Origin: Salinibacterium sp. | GTDB taxonomy: Bacteria > Actinomycetota > Actinomycetes > Actinomycetales > Microbacteriaceae | Assembly (NCBI GenBank): GCA_019638845.1 | Contig: JAHBSZ010000001.1 | Location: forward strand, 248,001 to 312,000 | Length of the DNA stretch: 64,000 nt | Reading direction: 5' to 3' | In this document: piece by piece, positions 1 through 7,096 of the stretch | How positions within the stretch are numbered: the first letter of the stretch is position 1 | Layout: each line of letters starts with the position of its first letter | The notes under the pieces: model-generated | Seen by the model: the letters and a program-made list of their open reading frames with translations, nothing else | What the model was told of the DNA's origin: nothing | Databases searched by the model: none | Position numbers and translations under genes: made by a program

Positions 1-697
1 TGCCCGCGAGCGCACTGAACTGTGGACTCGATCGCAGGTCGGCAACCGAGATCTCGTCTTTGCCCAGCAGAATCGTCACCGGGTCGAAGTTGATGCCGCC
101 GTCGTGGGCGGTCGGATTGAGGTCGACCGAGACGGGGATGGTGAAAAAGAAGAGGTCGAATTCGGTGCCAACTCGGATGAGCTGGTTCTTGAGCTCGATC
201 GACGTCAGATCGATTCCGCTCATGAAGCTCGAGAGTTTCTTGACGTTCTCTTCGGAGACCGTCACTTGGATGTCGAGCGTCTCCAGGGGCACGGAGCTAT
301 CGAGCGGGACCTTCGTCGCCGAGATCACGGCCGTACCTGAGATGTCGCCGAAGGTGATCGGGTCGACGTGCACCGTTACCTCGTCGAGGGCGCCCAGCGC
401 CGCCTGAAGCAGCACCGAGCCCGTGCCCACATCAACCTCGACGTCGGACGCGGGGTCGAGCTTGAGCACCTCGACGATGCGCTCGCGGACGTAGTTCTCG
501 GCATAGGTCTTCGCGTAGCGGTCCGCGACGAAGAACCCGACGACGAGCAGCGCGGCGACCACCACGAGCGCGATGAGCACTCCGATCCAGCGACGGCGTT
601 TCCGGGGAGGAGGCGTGGTGGGAGGGGTCTCGACAGGCTCGATCGACGGCGAGGGCCCGACCGACGGCAGCGGCACAGGCACGATCGGCTCGGCCAT
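1..697 (-). CDS. LmeA/DUF2993-type phospholipid-binding membrane protein (partial, C-terminus outside window)
   Basis: The frame is open from an ATG at 697 to the window edge (232 residues visible), so the C-terminus is missing. It has a Pro-rich cytoplasmic N-terminus, an Arg/Lys cluster at about residues 32-36, one membrane helix at about 38-57, and then a beta-rich extracytoplasmic domain. This layout and composition fit the actinobacterial DUF2993/LmeA family; mycobacterial LmeA binds phosphatidylinositides and supports lipomannan elongation. The start lies 3 bp after the argS stop, so the two are probably co-transcribed. Family assignment is from architecture only; a precise role is not claimed. 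Confidence 0.6.
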   Translation of the reverse strand, partial: MAEPIVPVPLPSVGPSPSIEPVETPPTTPPPRKRRRWIGVLIALVVVAALLVVGFFVADRYAKTYAENYVRERIVEVLKLDPASDVEVDVGTGSVLLQAALGALDEVTVHVDPITFGDISGTAVISATKVPLDSSVPLETLDIQVTVSEENVKKLSSFMSGIDLTSIELKNQLIRVGTEFDLFFFTIPVSVDLNPTAHDGGINFDPVTILLGKDEISVADLRSSPQFSALAG

Positions 698-700
698 GGG

Positions 701-2359
701 CTACATCCTCTCGGGTGCGCTCACTCCCAGAAGTCCGAGGCTGTTGCGGAGCACCTGCCCGACCGCGTTATTGAGCCAAAGGCGCGTGCGGTGCAGGTCT
801 GTGACATCCTCATCGCCCAGCGGGGTGACGCGGCAATTGTCGTACCACCGGTGGTAGGCCCCGGCTAGTTCCTCACTATAGCGAGCAACCCGATGGGGCT
901 CGCGGAGCTCCGCTGCTTGCCGAATCACCCGAGGAAATTCGGCGAGGATGCCCAGCAGGATGCTCTCGCTCTCATGCGACAACAACCCCGCGTCAAACGC
1001 CGAGGTGTCCACCCCGGACGCAGCCGCGTTGCGCGCGACGGAGTTGGTGCGAGCGTGGGCGTACTGCACGTAGAAGACGGGATTGTCGTTGGTGCGTTTG
1101 CCCCACAAGTTGAGGTCGATGTCCACCTGAGAGTCGATCGAGCTGCGTACCAAGGCGTAGCGCCCGGCGTCTACTCCGACCGCCTCGACGAGGTCTTCGA
1201 GGGTTACGACGGTTCCCGCGCGCTTCGACATGCGCACCGGTTCGCCATCTCGAACGAGGTTTACGAGCTGCCCGATGAGAATCTCGAGGTTGACATAGGG
1301 GACGTCACCGAAAGCCTTGGTCATCGCCATGAGCCTGCGCACGTAGCCGTGGTGGTCAGCGCCGAGCATGATGAGGTTGCGCTCGAAGCCACGCTCCCGC
1401 TTGTTCAGGTAGTACGCGAGGTCACCGGAGATGTAGCCAGCCTCGCCGTCCGACTTGATGACGACCCGATCCTTGTCGTCGTCGTAGTCGGTCGAGCGGA
1501 ACCAGGTTGCGCCGTCCGCCTCATAGATCGCGCCGAGATCACGCAGCCGTGTGATGGCCTTCTCGACGGCGCCTGACTCGTGCAGTTCGTTTTCGTGAAA
1601 GTAGACATCGAACCGAACGCCGAACTCGTGGAGTGCGGCCTTGATATCGCCGAACATGAGCTCGACGCCGTTGGCGCGGAACACTTCCTGCTGCTCATCG
1701 CGCGGGATGCGCGAAAGGTTGCCTGGATAGAGGTTGATGACCCGTGCCGCGATATCGGAGATGTACGCGCCACCGTAGCCATCCTCCGGTGCGGGCTCAC
1801 CCAGATAACTCGCGAGCAAGCTGCGCGCGAATCTGTCGATCTGTGCGCCATGGTCATTGAAGTAGTACTCACGCGTGACGATGCCACCCTGCGCTTCGAA
1901 GATGCGCGCGAGGCTGTCACCCACCGCCGCCCACCGAACGCCACCGATGTGGATCGGCCCGGTCGGGTTTGCGGAGACGAACTCGAGGTTAATCGTGACG
2001 CCCGCATAGAGATCGCCGCGACCGTAGGCATCGCCCTGATCCACGATCGTCTTCGCGAGCGCGCCTGAAGCCGCGGCATCGAGGGTGATGTTGATGAACC
2101 CCGGGCCCGCGACATCCACGGATGCCACGCCCTCCAGTTCACGCACACCGGCGGCGACCTCCTCGGCAAGCTCACGAGGGTTCGCCCCGAGCGGTTTGGC
2201 GAGTTTCATGGCGATGTTGGACGCCCAGTCTCCGTGATCGCGATTGCGCGGCCGCTCCAACAGGACATCGGCGACAGTTGGTTCCACAGTGCCCCCGCGC
2301 TGTTGCACGATCCGTGCGACGACGGCGAGCAGAGCGGCGGAAAGGTCGGCTGGATTCAC
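701..2359 (-). CDS. argS: Arginyl-tRNA synthetase
   Basis: Class I aminoacyl-tRNA synthetase charging tRNA-Arg in the cytoplasm; 552 residues, normal family length. The HIGH-type signature reads HIGG after NPTGPI (about residue 135) and the KMSKS-type signature reads RMSKRAG (about 376). The C-terminal 120 residues form the anticodon-binding DALR domain, ending [14 protein letters not shown]. The start is a GTG at 2359; a TAAGCT hexamer lies 8 nt upstream, so the transcript may be nearly leaderless. The DUF2993 gene follows 3 bp downstream. A tRNA-Arg(CCG) gene lies 1.5 kb away on the other strand. Confidence 0.97.
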   Translation of the reverse strand: MNPADLSAALLAVVARIVQQRGGTVEPTVADVLLERPRNRDHGDWASNIAMKLAKPLGANPRELAEEVAAGVRELEGVASVDVAGPGFINITLDAAASGALAKTIVDQGDAYGRGDLYAGVTINLEFVSANPTGPIHIGGVRWAAVGDSLARIFEAQGGIVTREYYFNDHGAQIDRFARSLLASYLGEPAPEDGYGGAYISDIAARVINLYPGNLSRIPRDEQQEVFRANGVELMFGDIKAALHEFGVRFDVYFHENELHESGAVEKAITRLRDLGAIYEADGATWFRSTDYDDDKDRVVIKSDGEAGYISGDLAYYLNKRERGFERNLIMLGADHHGYVRRLMAMTKAFGDVPYVNLEILIGQLVNLVRDGEPVRMSKRAGTVVTLEDLVEAVGVDAGRYALVRSSIDSQVDIDLNLWGKRTNDNPVFYVQYAHARTNSVARNAAASGVDTSAFDAGLLSHESESILLGILAEFPRVIRQAAELREPHRVARYSEELAGAYHRWYDNCRVTPLGDEDVTDLHRTRLWLNNAVGQVLRNSLGLLGVSAPERM

Positions 2360-2460
2360 AGGGACTTAGCTTAGCCGCGGCATCCGGAGTGAGCCTGCGG
2401 GTTTGGCGCAGCGCGGCGCGCGAATCCGGCCAACCGCGCACTGCGACGCACAATGGAGAT

Positions 2461-3036
2461 ATGCGCGTACGTCCGGCAGTACTTTTCGCCCCCCTCTTAG
2501 TGATCTTGCTCGCGGGCTGCTTCCCCACACCGGAGCCGATAGCCACTCCCACCGCGAGTCCCAGCCCGTCAGCCTCGGTGACGGCAACGCCCACGCCGAC
2601 CCCCACGCCGACTGCCACCCCTGATCCGGCGGCAATCCCCCTCGACATCGCGTGCGACGCGCTCATCTCGGCGCAAGCGTTCTACGACTTCAACCCGAAC
2701 TACAGCCTTCTGAACAACTTCACCCCCGACGCGGGAACTCCCGCTGCGGCAGCCGTTGCCGCCAAGGGCGTCGCGTGCCGCTGGGTCAACCAGAGCAGCG
2801 GTGTCACCATCGACATCTCCGCAGCAAGACTTCCCGAGCCCAAATTGAGTCAGACGAAGGATGCCGCGGCCGCGGCCGGAACCCCCGTGAGCGAGTTCAG
2901 CGCCGAAGGCTACTTCAGTAGCGGAACCGCTCAGGCTTTCACCGGCGACGCCTGGATCACTGCGGTGTCGCCCACGTTCCTCGGGGCTTCCGATGCGGCC
3001 TCGCTCATCAACGAGGCCATCGCCGCGGTCGGCTAG
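2461..3036 (+). CDS. Secreted lipoprotein with Pro/Thr linker
   Basis: A 191-residue protein with a lipoprotein signal peptide: MRVR start, hydrophobic core, and lipobox LLAGC with the lipidated Cys near residue 20. A Pro/Thr/Ser-rich low-complexity linker follows (about residues 21-55), then a small globular domain of about 130 residues with two Cys that may pair. I recognise no named domain. The ATG at 2461 is preceded by GGAG 3 nt upstream; an in-frame extension further upstream has no plausible signal peptide. It converges with the transglutaminase-like gene and is probably monocistronic. Expected on the outer face of the membrane; function unknown. Confidence 0.8.
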   Translation: MRVRPAVLFAPLLVILLAGCFPTPEPIATPTASPSPSASVTATPTPTPTPTATPDPAAIPLDIACDALISAQAFYDFNPNYSLLNNFTPDAGTPAAAAVAAKGVACRWVNQSSGVTIDISAARLPEPKLSQTKDAAAAAGTPVSEFSAEGYFSSGTAQAFTGDAWITAVSPTFLGASDAASLINEAIAAVG

Positions 3037-3044
3037 TTGGAGCC

Positions 3045-3839
3045 CTAGCCCAACTGGACGAGCGCGCTGACGTCGTCGATCGGGAGATCGTCGGCGATCG
3101 CGAGCACGCTCATGTCCGTAAGGATGAGATCAGCCCAGTGGTTGGTGAGGAATGCGATATCGGCAGCGTCACGCCCGGTGGAGATGCGCACCATGCTCTC
3201 GCGGGGGGCTAGGCGGGTGGCGTCGACCACCCACCATTCACCGTCGACGTGCGCCTCGGCAACCGCGTGGAAGTCCATCGGTGACAGCCCCGGTGCGTAG
3301 ACGGCAACCATGCGCGCCGGAACGTCCAGCGCCCGCAGCAACGCGATGACGAGGTGTGCATAGTCGCGGCACACCCCCTTGCGCGCGAGAAGCGTCTGCT
3401 CTGCGCCGTCGGTCGGCAGGCTTGATCCGGGAACATAGCGGAGGCGTTCCCACACCCACAGGGTCACGGCATGAAGCAAGTCGTGCCCTGTGAGCCCCGC
3501 GAACTGGGAGCGGGCGGTCGGGGTCAGGCTGTCGGACTCGCAGTAACGGCTCGGGCGCAGGTACGTGACCAGGTCGAGATCGATCGAGGGTGCCGGATCG
3601 GATCTGCCCGCAATGTCCGCGGTGTAGTCGACGAGCATCCGACCGGGTCCGCTCACGAACTGGTGCAGGCGCGTGCCATGGCGATCCGTGAGTTCCGTGG
3701 CCTTCATCGGTTCGCCGTCGAGCATGAAACTGAGGGTCTCCGAGGTCACTGCGGTGCCCTGAGCTGCGGTAATGCTGAACACCATGTTCGTCGTGCCCTT
3801 GATATCGAGCTCGAGATGATTGGTGACCGTGCGCAGCAT
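3045..3839 (-). CDS. Transglutaminase-like domain protein
   Basis: A 264-residue protein with an N-terminal beta domain and a transglutaminase-like cysteine-protease fold in the second half. The triad is visible: Cys in GVCRDYAH (about residue 156), His in MDFHAVAEAH (about 189) and Asp in WWVVDATR (about 204). Bacterial members are often proteases or amidases rather than protein crosslinkers, so the substrate is left open. There is no signal peptide, which suggests a cytoplasmic protein. It lies alone between a convergent lipoprotein gene and a divergent tRNA gene; AGGATCAGAGC just before the ATG may act as a ribosome site. Confidence 0.82.
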   Translation of the reverse strand: MLRTVTNHLELDIKGTTNMVFSITAAQGTAVTSETLSFMLDGEPMKATELTDRHGTRLHQFVSGPGRMLVDYTADIAGRSDPAPSIDLDLVTYLRPSRYCESDSLTPTARSQFAGLTGHDLLHAVTLWVWERLRYVPGSSLPTDGAEQTLLARKGVCRDYAHLVIALLRALDVPARMVAVYAPGLSPMDFHAVAEAHVDGEWWVVDATRLAPRESMVRISTGRDAADIAFLTNHWADLILTDMSVLAIADDLPIDDVSALVQLG

Positions 3840-3885
3840 GCTCTGATCCTGTCACGCCGCTGGTAACCTAGGTGACGTTCCCTTT

Positions 3886-3957
3886 GCCCCCATAGCTCAG
3901 GGGATAGAGCACTGCCCTCCGGAGGCAGGGGCGGCAGTTCGAATCTGCCTGGGGGCA
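3886..3957 (+). tRNA. tRNA-Arg (anticodon CCG)
   Basis: A complete cloverleaf can be folded by eye: acceptor GCCCCCA (3886-3892) pairs with TGGGGGC (3950-3956); D-stem GCTC/GAGC; anticodon stem CTGCC/GGCAG around the loop CTCCGGA (3917-3923), giving anticodon CCG at 3919-3921, which reads CGG (Arg); T-stem GGCAG/CTGCC with loop TTCGAAT. The discriminator is A3957 and no CCA is encoded. The gene stands at the left edge of a block of accessory-type genes. Confidence 0.95.
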
Positions 3958-3990
3958 CTTCAAAGAAAGTCTCGCCCGCGCTCTCGAGTG

Positions 3991-4006
3991 GTACGCTATC
4001 AAGTAC
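3991..4006. promoter_or_regulatory. Candidate YefM/YoeB operator
   Basis: Two GTAC cores, in GGTACG (3990-3995) and AGTACT (4002-4007), have centres 12 bp apart, 20-35 bp upstream of the antitoxin ATG. The E. coli YefM-YoeB operator is known for hexamers with a GTAC core (TGTACA) spaced 12 bp centre to centre, so this is a plausible autoregulatory site. Binding is inferred. Confidence 0.55.
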
Positions 4007-4024
4007 TACTTACCGGAGGCGAAC

Positions 4025-4276
4025 ATGTCGGCAATTACCGCGACCGAGGCACGCAAGAGCCTGTTCGGGCTCATCCAGCAGGTCAACGATGATCACACGG
4101 TTGTCGAGGTCGTGTCCCGCCATGGAAACGCGGTCATCCTGTCGAAAGATGACTACGACGCGATGACCGAGACGGCGTACCTGCTTCGCAACCCCGCAAG
4201 CGCCGAACGGCTGCTAGCGGCGATCGACCGCGCCCGGCGAGGCGAGTTTGAGCAGCACGACCTTCTGGACGCGTGA
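4025..4276 (+). CDS. yefM: Antitoxin, Phd/YefM family
   Basis: An 83-residue antitoxin. The N-terminal half (SAITATEARKSLFGLIQQVN, then a VVEVVSRHG strand) is the Phd/YefM DNA-binding fold, and the charged C-terminal tail is the part that would wrap and neutralise the toxin. It starts at an ATG with a strong GGAGG (4015-4019). The stop overlaps the toxin GTG as GTGA, so the two are translationally coupled with antitoxin first, as usual for type II systems. The YefM-YoeB complex normally represses its own promoter; candidate operator hexamers lie at 3990-4007. Confidence 0.93.
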   Translation: MSAITATEARKSLFGLIQQVNDDHTVVEVVSRHGNAVILSKDDYDAMTETAYLLRNPASAERLLAAIDRARRGEFEQHDLLDA

Positions 4277-4533
4277 CGCGGTCGATCGCCTTCGACCCGA
4301 ACGGGTGGGAGGACTACGTCTACTGGCAGACCCAGGACCGCAAGACGCTCAAACGCATCAACCAGCTGATCATTGACTCGCTGCGTGATCCGTTCGCTGG
4401 AATCGGCAAACCGGAACCCCTAAAGCACATCCTCTCCGGCGCGTGGTCACGCCGGATTGACGACGTCAACCGCCTCGTCTACTACGTCACCGATGACCAC
4501 ATCATCATCCTGCAGGCCCGTCAACACTACTGA
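4273..4533 (+). CDS. yoeB: YoeB toxin (ribosome-dependent mRNA endonuclease)
   Basis: An 86-residue RelE-superfamily toxin that cleaves mRNA in the ribosomal A site. Alignment by eye to E. coli YoeB gives an offset of two and preserves the active site: Glu48 (E. coli E46) in KPEPLKH, Arg67 (R65) in NRLVYYV, His85 (H83) and the terminal Tyr86 (Y84). The SGAWSRRI segment is also conserved. The GTG start overlaps the antitoxin stop, keeping toxin synthesis dependent on antitoxin translation. The pair looks intact and functional. Confidence 0.95.
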   Translation: MTRSIAFDPNGWEDYVYWQTQDRKTLKRINQLIIDSLRDPFAGIGKPEPLKHILSGAWSRRIDDVNRLVYYVTDDHIIILQARQHY

Positions 4534-4545
4534 CCTCGGCGACTA

Positions 4546-4954
4546 TCAGCTCAGTCGATGACTGCGGAAACAGTGCGTCCGGTACGGAAGAGTCCACCAT
4601 TCGAGGCCGCTGATTTCGGGGTCGTTTGCGACGATCTTGCGCACTCGAGCCAGAACCGACGCGCGACCCTCGTCATCGAGCACGATCATCTGACTTCGGC
4701 AGCGCCGCTTCCAGTTCGCCAAGCATCCGCGGCGCGGGGTCGACGGCGATGATCTGGGGAACTCGGCCCACCAAGAGACGGGTGAATTTGCCGGTTCCCG
4801 CGCCCAGATCCAAAGCAACATGGGGATCAGATTCGAGCAGCCAATCGACAGCGGCCTGCGGATAGCTCGGCCGGGCACGCTCGTACTCGGCTGCGGCCCC
4901 GTCGAAAGACCGGGCATGCTGCCGGAATGTCTCCGCAGCCGTGTCGTCAGGCAT
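4546..4954 (-). pseudogene. Class I SAM-dependent methyltransferase, internally deleted and frameshifted
   Basis: Two pieces of one methyltransferase lie in different frames. The N-terminal piece (ATG at 4954, about 90 residues) carries the SAM site LDLGAGTGKFTRLL and AVDPAPRML. The C-terminal piece (to 4546, another frame) has the family ending: DDEGRASVLARVRKIV and then EWWTLPYRTHCFRSHRL. The frames join near 4685, and roughly 120-140 residues that would normally separate these motifs are absent, so an internal deletion with a frameshift is the likely event. Relatives are about 240-260 residues long. The promoter hexamer TAGCGT 6 nt before the ATG is intact, which suggests recent decay. Confidence 0.8.
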
Positions 4955-4960
4955 CTGCCT

Positions 4961-4966
4961 ACGCTA
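4961..4966 (-). promoter_or_regulatory. -10 box of the methyltransferase pseudogene (leaderless type)
   Basis: TAGCGT on the minus strand ends exactly 6 nt before the ATG at 4954, the spacing seen repeatedly in this window. Confidence 0.5.
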
Positions 4967-5002
4967 CTGCTAGCCCAGCCGAGCCGACATGCATCCCGTT
5001 CG

Positions 5003-5020
5003 CATAGACTGCCGTCTATG
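5003..5020. promoter_or_regulatory. ArsR operator, copy 1 (overlaps arsR-arsC start codon)
   Basis: A perfect inverted repeat, CATAGAC-TGCC-GTCTATG, whose last three bases are the ATG of the ArsR-ArsC fusion. The same 7-4-7 palindrome recurs at 5998-6015 with a different spacer. It also covers the -10 hexamer TAGACT (5005-5010), which lies 7 nt before the ATG, so binding would block transcription of the fusion's own gene. Confidence 0.85.
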
Positions 5021-5971
5021 CTTCCCGTCAACGCGAGCGATCCCCCGACGGTGCCGCTCGGTCGTCCAGAGGCCGAGCAGATCGCGCGCAACCTCAGGGC
5101 CATGGCCGACCCGACCAGGATTCAGATCCTCGACCTCCTGCTCGAGGCATCCGGCGGCCGCCGCCCGGTCACAGAGTTGGCCGACGCCTTGGGGTTGACT
5201 CAGCCCACTGTGTCGCACCACCTGCGCGTCATGGCCGACGAGGGCCTAGTCGATCGCCTTCAGGAAGGGCGTCAGGTCTGGTATTCGATCGCACAATCCC
5301 GGATGACCGAAGTCTTCGATTCCGTACGGGCCGATCCGGTGACAGCCGTCGTCGCGCCGCCTGTGCTCGATCGCATCGCTGCCGACCTCGCGACCCGGTT
5401 CACCGGAACGTTCTCCGCGCAGACCGTCACGGAATACGTGCACGGCAGCTACTCGCTTTTGGCCGATCGTGCCCGCATCACCCGGTACCTGCCGTCCCTC
5501 ACGGCTCGATTCGCCGCGGATCGCCTTCAGGCACTCGCTTTGGCTGACGGCCTCACGACCGACCGGACACCTGAGGTGCTCTTCGTGTGCGTCCACAACG
5601 CGGGCCGGTCGCAACTGGCGTCGGCGATCCTACGTTCGCTCGCTGGCGACCGGGTGCGAGTGCTCACTGCCGGTTCGGAACCCGCGGGTTCGATAAGCCC
5701 GAAGATCATCGCGGCGCTCGACGAGATCGGTATCCCTGTTGGGGGCGAATATCCCAAGCCCCTCACAGACGAAGTCGTCCGTGCCGCCGACTACGTGATC
5801 ACCATGGGCTGCGGCGACGCCTGTCCCATCTATTCCGGCCGCAGGTACCTCGATTGGGACCTTCCCGACCCTGCCGAGCTTTCGATGGAAGCAGTACGGG
5901 CCGTGCGCGACGACATCGACACCCGGGTTCGCGGCCTGCTCGCCGAGATTGACTCCATGAACACTCCATGA
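5018..5971 (+). CDS. ArsR-family repressor fused to LMW-phosphatase-type arsenate reductase
   Basis: A 317-residue fusion. Residues about 15-95 form an ArsR/SmtB winged helix (MADPTRIQILDLLL; recognition helix LTQPTVSHHLRVM). Residues about 100-170 form a helical segment resembling the N-terminal three-helix domain of some actinobacterial ArsC proteins. Residues about 175-317 are an LMW-PTP-fold ArsC with catalytic Cys191 in CVHNAGRSQ and a second pair, Cys265 and Cys269, in MGCGDAC. The likely start is the ATG at 5018, which lies inside its own operator; an upstream extension lacks conserved sequence. It probably senses arsenite or a related thiophilic ion and reduces arsenate to arsenite. 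No Cys metal-binding motif is obvious in the recognition helix (TQPTVSHH), so the sensing site is uncertain. Confidence 0.88.
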   Translation: MLPVNASDPPTVPLGRPEAEQIARNLRAMADPTRIQILDLLLEASGGRRPVTELADALGLTQPTVSHHLRVMADEGLVDRLQEGRQVWYSIAQSRMTEVFDSVRADPVTAVVAPPVLDRIAADLATRFTGTFSAQTVTEYVHGSYSLLADRARITRYLPSLTARFAADRLQALALADGLTTDRTPEVLFVCVHNAGRSQLASAILRSLAGDRVRVLTAGSEPAGSISPKIIAALDEIGIPVGGEYPKPLTDEVVRAADYVITMGCGDACPIYSGRRYLDWDLPDPAELSMEAVRAVRDDIDTRVRGLLAEIDSMNTP

Positions 5972-5997
5972 ACGAAACCGGTGGCCGCTCCTAAACA

Positions 5998-6015
5998 CAT
6001 AGACAATCGTCTATG
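5998..6015. promoter_or_regulatory. ArsR operator, copy 2 (arsC promoter)
   Basis: CATAGAC-AATC-GTCTATG, the same arms as the copy at 5003-5020. It overlaps the candidate -10 hexamer TATGCT (6012-6017), which ends 6 nt before the arsC ATG. The second copy suggests that the fusion regulator controls the downstream reductases as a separate transcript. Confidence 0.85.
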
Positions 6016-6017
6016 CT
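6012..6017 (+). promoter_or_regulatory. -10 box of arsC (leaderless type)
   Basis: TATGCT, 6 nt before the ATG at 6024, partly inside the ArsR palindrome. Confidence 0.55.
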
Positions 6018-6023
6018 TTTCGC

Positions 6024-6431
6024 ATGACCCATAAGCCCACAGTCCTCTTTGTTTGCATCCACAACGCCGGCCGCTCCCAGATGGCCGCCGGCTACATGAC
6101 GGCACTCTCCGGTGGCACTGTGGAAGTCCGGTCCGGCGGCTCCGAGCCCGGCACCGAGATCAACCCCATCGCGATCGAGGCCATGGCCGAAGAGGGCATC
6201 GACATCTCGCAGGGAGTCCCCCAGCTCATGACCACCGAGCAGGTGCGGGACTCCGATGTGGTCATCACGATGGGCTGCGGCGACGTCTGCCCGATCTTCC
6301 CCGGCAAGCGCTACGAAGACTGGGAACTTGCCGACCCCAAGGGTAAGACCCTCGACGAGGTCCGTCCCATCCGCGACGACATCAAGCAGCGCATCCAGTC
6401 GCTGCTGGCCGAGCTCCTCCCCACCGCCTGA
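6024..6431 (+). CDS. arsC: Arsenate reductase, LMW-PTP fold (ArsC)
   Basis: A 135-residue single-domain arsenate reductase. The phosphatase loop VCIHNAGRSQ supplies the nucleophile Cys11; the general acid region reads DWELADP; Cys85 and Cys89 lie in MGCGDVC. In Corynebacterium, single-domain relatives form an arseno-mycothiol adduct that is reduced by mycoredoxin, whereas Staphylococcus ArsC uses thioredoxin; which route applies here cannot be settled from sequence, but this organism appears to make mycothiol. The gene has its own ArsR palindrome and promoter and is followed after 2 bp by a second reductase. Confidence 0.9.
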   Translation: MTHKPTVLFVCIHNAGRSQMAAGYMTALSGGTVEVRSGGSEPGTEINPIAIEAMAEEGIDISQGVPQLMTTEQVRDSDVVITMGCGDVCPIFPGKRYEDWELADPKGKTLDEVRPIRDDIKQRIQSLLAELLPTA

Positions 6432-6433
6432 CC

Positions 6434-7096
6434 ATGGACCTCACCGAGCGGCGCGGGATGCCCGGGCTCGCCTACCCCGAGGAGTACCTGAAACGACTGG
6501 CTCACGAGCTGAGTGAGAAGTTCGCCGGGATCTTTGGCGCTGAAACCGTCGAACGGTACGTGCTCGAGTCGTACACCGGCCTGCTGCGCACATCAAAGGT
6601 GAAAGCCCATCTCGCCTCGCAAACGGTCCGATTCGCGACCGACCGGCTCACCGCCCTCGCGCAGGCAAAGGGGGCCATCGAGTCCGTGGTGCCCGAGGTG
6701 CTGTTCATCTGCGAGCACAATGCGGGGCGATCGCAGATGGCCGCCGTGCTCACCAATCACCTCGGTGCGGGAAGGGTCCACGTCCGCTCCGCCGGGTCCT
6801 CGCCCACCGACTCGCTCAACCCGGCCGTCATTGCAGTGATGGCCGAACTCGGCCTGGACATGGCCGAGGAGTTTCCCAAGCCACTCACGGACGACGTGGT
6901 TCAGGCCGCCGATGTGGTCGTGACCATGGGCTGCGGCGACGCCTGCGCGATCTATCCCGGCAAGCGCTATCTGGATTGGGAACTCACCGATCCAGCCGGG
7001 CTCCCACTGGACGACGTTCGAATCATCCGCGACGACATCGAGGGCAAAGTGAGAGCGCTGCTGGCCGAGCTACCCGAATCGAGCATCAGTAGGTAG
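6434..7096 (+). CDS. Arsenate reductase with N-terminal three-helix domain
   Basis: A 220-residue protein. The first 80 residues are helical (YPEEYLKRLAHELSEKFAGI and following), matching the middle segment of the ArsR-ArsC fusion upstream. The LMW-PTP-type ArsC domain follows, with Cys93 in ICEHNAGRSQ and Cys167/Cys171 in MGCGDAC. The two-domain form resembles the corynebacterial ArsC1'-type enzyme, described as thioredoxin-coupled with three active Cys. It starts 2 bp after arsC, so the two form one operon. The 3' end overlaps the convergent SulP gene by 27 bp. Three ArsC domains thus sit in tandem within 2.1 kb. Confidence 0.88.
   Translation: MDLTERRGMPGLAYPEEYLKRLAHELSEKFAGIFGAETVERYVLESYTGLLRTSKVKAHLASQTVRFATDRLTALAQAKGAIESVVPEVLFICEHNAGRSQMAAVLTNHLGAGRVHVRSAGSSPTDSLNPAVIAVMAELGLDMAEEFPKPLTDDVVQAADVVVTMGCGDACAIYPGKRYLDWELTDPAGLPLDDVRIIRDDIEGKVRALLAELPESSISR

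Noticed and set aside
2540-2630. C/A-rich tandem-like repeat
   Set aside because: It encodes the Pro/Thr/Ser linker of the lipoprotein; low complexity is explained by coding.
3040-4020. Duplicate of the tRNA-Arg 3' end as an attachment site
   Set aside because: I looked for repeats of the TTCGAATCTGCC and CTGGGGGCA segments through about 11.3 kb and found none.
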